Shown piece after piece: positions 57,508 to 64,000 of a stretch of 64,000 nucleotides of DNA; position 1 is the first letter of the stretch; each line of letters begins with the position of its first letter. Under the pieces are notes generated by a model, which was not told the origin of the DNA, made no database searches, and saw nothing but the letters and a program-made list of their open reading frames with translations. A program made the position numbers and the translations under genes. The DNA is from Entomortierella parvispora (taxonomy: Eukaryota > Mortierellomycota > Mortierellomycetes > Mortierellales > Mortierellaceae). The stretch lies in the NCBI GenBank assembly GCA_963573315.1, contig OY752140.1, positions 1,054,001-1,118,000 of the forward strand. The letters are read 5' to 3'.

Positions 57508-57769
57508 TGTGCTTGATCCCGTTTCTTCCCAAACAAAGCAGCGAAAAGATTTATTCACTTCCACAAAACCACTCTAAGAAAGACGAAACTACACTGACAT
57601 CATAGACTACCTTTGGTCAGGGTTGGTCCTTGTGGCTTCTCAGCTGTGCCTGGAGGACATTATAAGAGAGAAACAGTTCTGCTTCTTTCTTCATCTCCCT
57701 GCAAAAATAACACCACTACCCCGCACCTGGCCTCACCTGGACTGTACAGCATTTACACCGAGCTTCGCC

Positions 57770-58366
57770 ATGGCCGCCTCATCAGAGCATGTAAGTTATG
57801 TAGTCTTACTCCTCCTATTGTGCCATGCAGGTCATCGAAATTCTCAAAACTGAATAAGTCCATGGCATCTTTTAGTATCACATCAGCAATAACTCCGTCG
57901 CGCCTCATAGCCCTGCAAAGTCTGTTCGATCCGAACGCAGGCCCTCTTTCTCAATCACCTTACCAGCGTCCTTCTCCAAGAGCCAGCAATTCCACAGCCG
58001 TGTGATAACAGATCTTAATGATACCTTGCCAAGAGCAGACGAAAATGGAGAGTCTACAGCAGGATTCGAAGAGGCTTTGAACGGGACGGACAGCAGGCAT
58101 TTGCATGGTCTGGAGCCACCTGTCCGAAGGAAGAGTGTCCAATTCATCCCTGGTGAGTCCAATTGCGATGGGTGAGGTTTGCACGCGGGAGAAAAGGAAT
58201 CCTTGTCTTGTCATGGATTCTAACATCAGACCTGGTAAATTTTCTTGTGACAGGTGAGGATGACAACTTACTGAGCCACGAAGCAAAGCATGGACTTCCA
58301 AAGACCCCTTACCCCACCACAGAAGAGCAGGACGCAAGGATTCAAAGCGCGATGTTTTCCCAGTGA
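57770..58366 (+). CDS. Small protein of unknown function, three exons
   Basis: A 136-aa protein. Exon 1 (57770-57790) encodes only MAASSEH and ends at a GTAAGT donor. Exon 2 is 57876-58152 (acceptor TCTTTTAG) and exon 3 58254-58366; all in frame. The acceptor at 57830 (ATGCAG) would give an early stop, so the downstream acceptor is preferred. The protein is polar and Ser/Glu/His-rich, with RRPSFSITLPASF, VRRKSVQFIPGEDD and a C-terminus KTPYPTTEEQDARIQSAMFS. The RRPS and RRKS motifs are basophilic-kinase consensus sites. No family recognised; no TM segment. It is convergent with the glycosylase gene. Confidence 0.6.
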
Positions 58367-58528
58367 ACTGGCGCGTCGGCCTACTTTATTTCCATGTTCG
58401 GGAAGTGGGTCCACTCCTTGTACATACATAGTTTACACAGATAACAAACAAAGCAACATTGGGTATACTTGAATCCTCTTTTGAAGAACGAAAGATCACA
58501 CGTCAAAAATGAGATTGTCTCTCTGTCT

Positions 58529-60019
58529 CTAGAGTCCCCGCATCTGTCGATCACGACGAACTAGTTCCGCCAGTTGCTGAAAGTACGCCAGCTTATCTTC
58601 CTTTCTGTATTGGGTGACCCGGCCACTGGTGCTGGGCATGACAAACATTCGGCTGCCACGAACGCCCCCTCGATCCAAACTGCGCAGTGGGCGTCCTTGC
58701 GTTTCCTGATTCTGAATCTCTTGCTCAATCTTGAGGGGTTTGATATCCTCTGAGGCCTCCGACTTGATACGAACGTTTGCTGCCAAAGAGGAAGATGAGG
58801 AGGGTCCGAGAGGTTCTTGTTTCACTACTTCGGTATACTCGCGCTTGATAAATGGAGATGCAATCCCCTCACCAGCCAATTCTTGTTCGAGCTTGATGGG
58901 GGCCGGCCCATCCTCCAAGTAAGGCGCAAGCCGATATCCTTGAGAGTCCAGGTTGTTCTGGATGGTATGGTTCCTGTCAACATCGTGACCCAAAACGGCA
59001 TCGTCTTCTTCTTCATCAAACCAACTGACCCAGGCAGTCTGCAGGCCGAGACCAACGCCAGAGAACATATCCCACGCCTGCTTGCTTACAAAACAAACAA
59101 ACCGAGGTCGATACTTTTTGATCTTGGCTGTAAGGATTGGTGCAGCCGCTCGACATTCGGCCATCGAGAGCTCGTTGCCCATTCGAGAAGGTCGATCGAC
59201 AAGATTGGTCAAACCCATGTTGGCGATTGCGAGAAGAGAAGCGTCATCGTCTGGTCCCATTCTGACTCCAGCAGGAAGCAACCCTAAGGAAAAGAGAAGA
59301 CGAGATATAAGAGTGACATAAGGATAGGCGCCATGTGTATTTCCGTTCAACTGACGACAATGGCTGTTGGCTTACCACTGTCAGAGAGGCAAGGCCAGAA
59401 GTGGTTGGTAGGTCCGGCAAAGTGGTGACATCGCTGACTACTCCGAACACCAGGATTGATTCCCACAAATAACACATCCAGGTCATAGTCGATAATATCT
59501 GGAAGCAGGTTGAGGTGTGCATACACTTCCGGCGCGGAGTATCCTGGATTTCGTCCTTGGGTTTTCATGGTTCTCTAAGTGTGCAGTAGCGACAAGCAGA
59601 ATGGTGATAAAATGCAGTATGAGGCAAAGGGAAAAGGTATTCTTCATATGAAGTCAAACGCGACATTCGACCAGAATCAAAGACCATACAGGTTTTTTCT
59701 CCTCTTTGATCTCCTCTTTGATCTCCTCTTTCTTGATGGTTTGGGCAACTGGTTCGCGCTTGTAGTGGGGCCGCGATTTGATGCTGTCTGTGCCAATGAC
59801 TCGTGAACTTGAGGGACGGGCATTGGGATGCGAGGTGCTGAGTCTTAGACTCTTTCGGGTACGGAAGGCGAGACTAGAGGAGGTTGATTCATTCTCAGAG
59901 TCTTCGGCAGCCAAGTCTGAGGAAGGTTCGCGCTTTCGGACCTTGTCCAGGCTGGCCAGGTTGACTCGACTGTCGCTGTCGTGCTTGAACTTGGAGACAA
60001 GAGAAGTGAACGCGGTCAT
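58529..60019 (-). CDS. G/T(U)-mismatch DNA glycosylase (TDG/MUG family)
   Basis: A 427-aa protein. Exons (minus): 60019-59690, 59574-59376 and 59283-58529, GT-AG and in frame. The first ~110 residues are basic and charged (KKEEIKEEIKEEKK). The core has LDVLFVGINPGVRS (catalytic-Asn loop), HHFAGPTNHFWPCLSDSGL, NMGLTNLVDRPSR, KYRPRFVCFVSKQAW and, at the end, RMFVMPSTSGRVTQY with KLAYFQQLAELVR. An acidic insert of about 130 residues interrupts the domain before the MPSTSG motif and contains several VKQE/IKSE/IKLE-type tetrapeptides that fit SUMO consensus sites. TDG enzymes remove T or U opposite G and damaged pyrimidines in the nucleus. It diverges from STI1. Confidence 0.92.
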
Positions 60020-60342
60020 TGCAGCGAAAAGTGGGTGTGGAGACAAGGAGAATGAGAAGAAAAAGAAAAGATCAAATGAGGAGTGGATGAGCGGGGGAGT
60101 TGGGAGGAGGAAGGTTGTGCTCATGCGTGTTCATTCCAAGGGTCCATGCGTCGTCGGTGGCAACGACAGAGATTGTCTCAGAGGGAAGCGCCACCAAAGG
60201 TGAAGTACTGGTCACGTGCAGTCAAAGACGTTCTAGAAGTTTTCGAAGTTTTCCCAGGTCCACACGCCAAAGAATTCGCGAAGTTCAACATCGCACTCCT
60301 TTTCTCTCAACCTCTCTTCCCCCAACCCACACATCATCCACA
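60020..60342 (+). promoter_or_regulatory. Divergent TDG/STI1 promoter with candidate heat-shock element
   Basis: 323 bp between start codons. TTCTAGAA at 60232-60239 is a perfect inverted nTTCnnGAAn pair, followed directly by TTTTCGAAG and TTTTC, so a degenerate multi-unit heat-shock element is plausible. A CACGTG E-box lies at 60214-60219. STI1 is a heat-shock gene in yeast, which fits; binding is not shown. Confidence 0.5.
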
Positions 60343-62294
60343 ATGGTAACATCCTGAACCTCATGCCCCGTGTCGCGCTCTTAGGCCCTTTTCCTCTTAT
60401 GCCTCGTGCAAATGGACCACCAAGATCAACTCGCGTGGGATAATCTTTCTAATCTTTTTCCTTTTTTCCCGCGACATCTAGGCTGAAGAATTCAAAGCTC
60501 AGGGCAACAAGGCCTTCCTCGCCAAGGACTTCCCCACCGCCATCGACTTTTTCTCGAAGGCTATCGAACTCGACTCCAGCAACCATGTTCTGTACTCCAA
60601 CCGCTCTGCCTGTTATGCTTCCCAGAAGAACTATGAGAAGGCTCTCGAGGATGGTGAGAAGACTGTGGAGCTCAAGCCCGACTGGGCCAAGGGCTATGGA
60701 CGCAAGGCCGCCGCCCTCTTCGGACTTGGTCGTTATCCCGACGCTAACGATGTTTACGAAGCTGGATTGAAGTTGGAACCCACCAATGTACTTTTGCAGA
60801 AGGGTCTTCAGGAGACTCAGCAGGCTATGGAGAAAGGTATGTGACTTTTGTATATTCTATTCCTGTTCTTGGATCGAGTTACAATATATGTTAACTCTCA
60901 GTATCCTTGTTCCCTTTTCTTCGACGATCGGATCAGAGGCCAGCATGGGAATCGGCCAGTTCTTTGGACCCGACGTTTTCACAAAGATGGCCGCCAACCC
61001 CAAGTTGGCGCCTTTGTTGTCGCAACCTGACCTTATGGAGAAGGTCCGTGCCATCCAGGCCAACCCCAAGGCATTGAACCAGCACATGCAGGACCCCAGG
61101 ATCATGAACTTGTTGATGGGCTTGATGGGACTCGGTGCTGGACCTGAGGATGGTTCTAGCCCAATGGATGAGGACCCCAGCCCACAGTCCCCTCCTACCT
61201 ACACTTCCAAGCCTGCGGAGTCCAAGCCCGCACCTAAGAAGGAGGAGCCCAAGCAGGAAGAACCCAAGGAGGAAGAGATGCCCAGTGAGGAGGAGATCAA
61301 CAAGAAGGAGGCTTTGAAGGCCAAGGATCTTGGAAACGCCAGCTACAAGGCCAAGAAGTTTGAGGAGGCTTTGGAGCACTATAGCAAAGCGTGGGAGTTG
61401 GACCCTACAAATGTCTCGATTTTGACCAACAAGGCTGCTGTCTACTTCGAGATGGGCAACTTTGACGACTGCATCAAGAACTGCGAGGAGGCCATTGAGG
61501 TTGGCCGTGAGCACCGTGCCGACTACAAGTTGATTGCCAAGGCTCTTGGAAGAATTGGAACCGCCTACTCCAAGCAGAACAAGTTCCCCGAGGCCATTAA
61601 ATACTACGAAAAGTCCTTGGCGGAGCATCGGACACCCGACATTCTTTCCAAGCTCAAGGAGGTCGAGAAAGCGAAGGCGAAGGCCGACAAGGAGGCTTAC
61701 AGAGATGTCAACCTCTCTGCTGAAGCTCGTGACCGCGGCAATGCCTTCTTCAAGAAGAGCGATTTCGCTGGAGCTGTCAAGGAGTACACAGAGGCCATTA
61801 AGCGTGATGACACTGATCCTCGCGCTTACTCAAACCGCGCTGCCTGCTACACCAAGCTGATGGCCATTAACGAGGCTTTGAAGGACTGTGAAACCTGCAT
61901 CTCCTTGGATCCCAAGTTTGTGAAAGGATACATCCGCAAGGCCGCTATTCAGTTCTTGAAGAAAGAGTACACCGAGTGCTTGGAGACTTGCCAGCAAGCC
62001 AAGGATGCCGATGTCGAGAATAAGAACACCGTGGAAATTGACCAACAGATCAGCAAGGTCTACACCGAGATGAGCAGAGGACCTACTCGCCGCGAAGGTG
62101 AGACAGAAGCCGAGACTTTGGCAAGGGCACAACAGGATCCCGAGGTCCAGCGGATCATGGGCGACCCAGCAATGCGTAGCATCTTGCAACAAATGCAGGA
62201 GGATCCACAGGCCGCTCAAGCTCACATGAAGAACCCCATGGTTGCTGCCAACATTCGCAAGTTGGTTGCTGCAGGCATTATCCGTCTGGGATAA
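60343..62294 (+). CDS. STI1: STI1/HOP Hsp70-Hsp90 organising protein
   Basis: A 571-aa co-chaperone bridging Hsp70 and Hsp90. Exon 1 is 60343-60345, the ATG alone. The intron 60346-60481 follows (GTAACA...CATCTAG), then exon 2 60482-60836 and exon 3 60937-62294. The join reads M|AEEFKAQGNKAFLAKDF, the usual start of TPR1. Domains in order: TPR1 (about 1-118); DP1 (GPDVFTKMAANPKLAPLLSQ to NLLMGLM); a Pro/Glu/Lys linker; TPR2A (KAKDLGNASYKAKKFEEALE); TPR2B (EARDRGNAFFKKSDFAGAVK); DP2 (DPEVQRIMGDPAMRSILQQM to VAAGIIRLG). Length is close to yeast Sti1 (589 aa). Confidence 0.97.
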
Positions 62295-62431
62295 ATACGC
62301 TCATGTATCAAGTATCAACAATAAAATCTGCACGTGATACAAATAATCACGTGTCACAATTCGAACTTCAGAAGTTCAGAGTTCAGCGCACTTCAGCCAG
62401 GGACTTTCAACTCCCCACATCTACCTCCATC

Positions 62432-62695
62432 ATGGCAGTTCGTTACGCACATTTCATCTCACGGTAGGAGTCTCCGAGTCAACAAGCTGGTCAGGTAGTC
62501 TTGATAGATTGCTAACAAGAGAAACAACCCTGTGCTTTTGTTTTTAGGAGAGGCGATGTTGTTTTCTCGCTGGCATGCGGCATCGGCGCCTACTTTTTGT
62601 ACGAACGCGATCATCCTAGAGAATGGACCCTCCAGCATCTCGTGCAGCGCAAGATTGAGAGAGTGCGGACAGAGGGCTGGTTCCCCGAGAGCTAA
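62432..62695 (+). CDS. NCE101: NCE101-like small membrane protein
   Basis: A 59-aa peptide in two exons (62432-62463, 62548-62695; GT-AG). It reads MAVRYAHFIS, RRGDVVFSLACGIGAYFLYE, then a charged tail (HPREWTLQHLVQRK, WFPES). Yeast Nce101 has the same plan: a short N-terminus, one hydrophobic helix ending YYxYER, and a charged tail with an H-x-L-x-x-L/V motif. It was named for a possible role in non-classical export; its real function is poorly defined. Gene spacing to STI1 and PSF2 is under 150 bp. Confidence 0.75.
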
Positions 62696-62836
62696 AGCTG
62701 GAATAAAAACATAGCCCATGAGCAAGATCGCAGCGTCCTCAGACAGTCACTTTTTTTTTTTTTTTTTTGCCGCCAAAATTGCATCCAGGGCACAGCTGCT
62801 CTTGCATCTTCCTGACCTGTTTTACCCCTCACATCC

Positions 62837-63992
62837 ATGGCGTTACCACGGCATCTTAAGAACGGACTTACACCGCTGGAAATCGAGTTCTTGGCTGAGA
62901 ATGAGCCAATTGAGATTGCGGCGGCCATCGACACGAGACAAGATCTGGAATTGATTGCGGTACTGCAAAACAAAAGCGATGCGTTGGAGTCATGAACGGC
63001 AGCGGAGCGAGCAAACACGAGTAGACAAAGGAGGCATCCTTCCTTCTGTGTCATTTGAACAGGGTCGTAGTGCCGGTTTGGGCGCGGCAGCTATTTCGCC
63101 TTCATCGTCTTCTTACGCGCAGCTCTTTCTGCTTGTATCTACTCTTTTAATCAGGGAACACTGCCGCCATTGAAGCCACTACAACTCAGCCAAGTACCGC
63201 TATGGCTCGCAATCTCGCTAAAGAAAAAGCACAAGTGCTCAATTGTGCCACCTCAGTGGATGTCTGTTGGTAAGGAACTCAAACTGAAAAGGCAGAGAAG
63301 GATGTTTTTCAGACAGACTCCCCTCCAAGCCAAAACTGACTTTTTTTTCGTTCTCAACAACACAGAATCACTACAGAAATCTTTGAGCGAGGAACAGGAG
63401 CATCTCTATTTCAGTACTCTACCATATCACTATATGGAGACAGCCCAAATACTACTGGAAAAGTAAGTCTTGGCTACTCGAAGTTTGTGGTATTTGATCC
63501 GCGTGAGAACGCGTATTCTGATGGTTTTCTTTTATTTTGATAGCGCGTGTGACGATATCCCCTCTCCAGATTCAGTGCGGAAACTATTAAAGGATCTTCG
63601 GGAGACAAGACAAGCTAAAGCACGTATGGGTGTTGCAGAACTTGACGCAAGCAACGTGCAGGTAATGGCGATTTGACCCATTGTGCTACATCTACCAGTC
63701 GGGTCCCTTTCACAGAAATATCTGTTCAGAGTGATATTTTCTAACATGAAGACTATTGGACTAGATGGACAACATTGGGCTCATGGAAATCAACGAGATC
63801 CGGCCTTTCTTCACGAAAGCATTCTACGAACTCCAAAAGCTAAAGCCTGCAGGACACATTCTGGATCCTCATGGAGATTCGACACAGGACTATGGTGGAT
63901 TCGACGGCACGGCCTCTCTTGGAAGTACCTTACCGGAAACATCGCGCTTCAATCGATCAACTACACATGGATCTAGAAGTGATGCAAGATAG
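62837..63992 (+). CDS. PSF2: GINS complex subunit Psf2
   Basis: A 226-aa subunit of GINS, part of the CMG replicative helicase. Exons: 62837-62959, 63155-63269, 63366-63462, 63544-63661 and 63765-63992, GT-AG and in frame. It begins MALPRHLKNGLTPLEIEFLAENEPIEI. The middle reads VPLWLAISLKKKHKCSIVPPQWM, TLPYHYMETAQILLE and DDIPSPDSVRKLLKDLRETR, and the final exon starts MDNIGLMEINEIRPFFTKAF. All are in the order found in human PSF2. The C-terminal ~40 residues are Ser/Thr/Gly-rich and beyond the conserved core. The stop is 9 bp before the end of the window. Confidence 0.95.
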
Positions 63993-64000
63993 AAACCTAT

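Noticed and set aside
57791-57830. Short intron ending ATGCAG in the 136-aa gene
   Set aside because: Its use gives VIEILKTE and a stop, whereas the acceptor at 57875 keeps one frame open through both remaining exons.
1-64000. CRISPR arrays, bacterial operons or phage genes
   Set aside because: No regularly spaced repeats, ribosome-binding-site-led gene runs or phage-like proteins; gene structures are eukaryotic throughout.

Overview
The window is nuclear DNA of a fungus. The genes carry short GT-AG introns (mostly about 50-200 bp), use the standard code, and include fungal-only families: an NCE101-like peptide, a GCN4-like bZIP with leader uORFs, a dihydroxybutanone-phosphate synthase and alpha-arrestins. 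Intron density and the gene set fit an early-diverging lineage such as Mortierellomycota. That placement is my inference, not a search result.

Layout. 1-5.6 kb is gene-poor, with a pyrimidine microsatellite. 5.6-6.5 kb is an FHIT/HNT2-type HIT hydrolase with a 5-nt microexon. 6.7-9.7 kb is a degenerate pogo/Tc1-like DNA transposon flanked by TA, with near-identical terminal inverted repeats that each hold a hairpin. After a 2.2 kb spacer comes a GCN4/CPC1-type bZIP gene (12.6-14.0 kb) with two leader uORFs. Next are RIB3 (minus) and RFC3 (plus) from a shared divergent promoter, GSH2 (minus) and a CaMK-type kinase with a long N-terminal extension (minus).

23.3-28.9 kb (minus) is a full-length ABCG transporter interrupted by two in-frame TGA codons and about three one-base frameshifts, so it reads as a recent pseudogene. 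It is followed by an alpha-arrestin with PPxY motifs, a TTM3-like CYTH triphosphatase with a GC-AG intron, a four-TM protein, an SGNH-type membrane protein, and a mucin-like, Cys-rich single-pass membrane protein. SGT1 (minus) diverges from a small membrane protein and the TFIIE beta subunit. Then come a beta-carbonic anhydrase, a LUD-domain protein and KGD2 (2-oxoglutarate dehydrogenase E2).

52.7-57.5 kb is disordered: a TPR-gene remnant, minisatellites, and two stretches that look coding but that I could not model. The end is compact: a small unknown gene, a thymine-DNA glycosylase, STI1 (whose first coding exon is only the ATG), NCE101 and the GINS subunit PSF2. Most genes are housekeeping and unrelated in pathway; several pairs share divergent promoters (RIB3/RFC3, TTM/35.6 kb gene, SGT1/43.9 kb gene, TDG/STI1). 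Exon borders were inferred by hand from splice motifs, reading-frame arithmetic and remembered family alignments.
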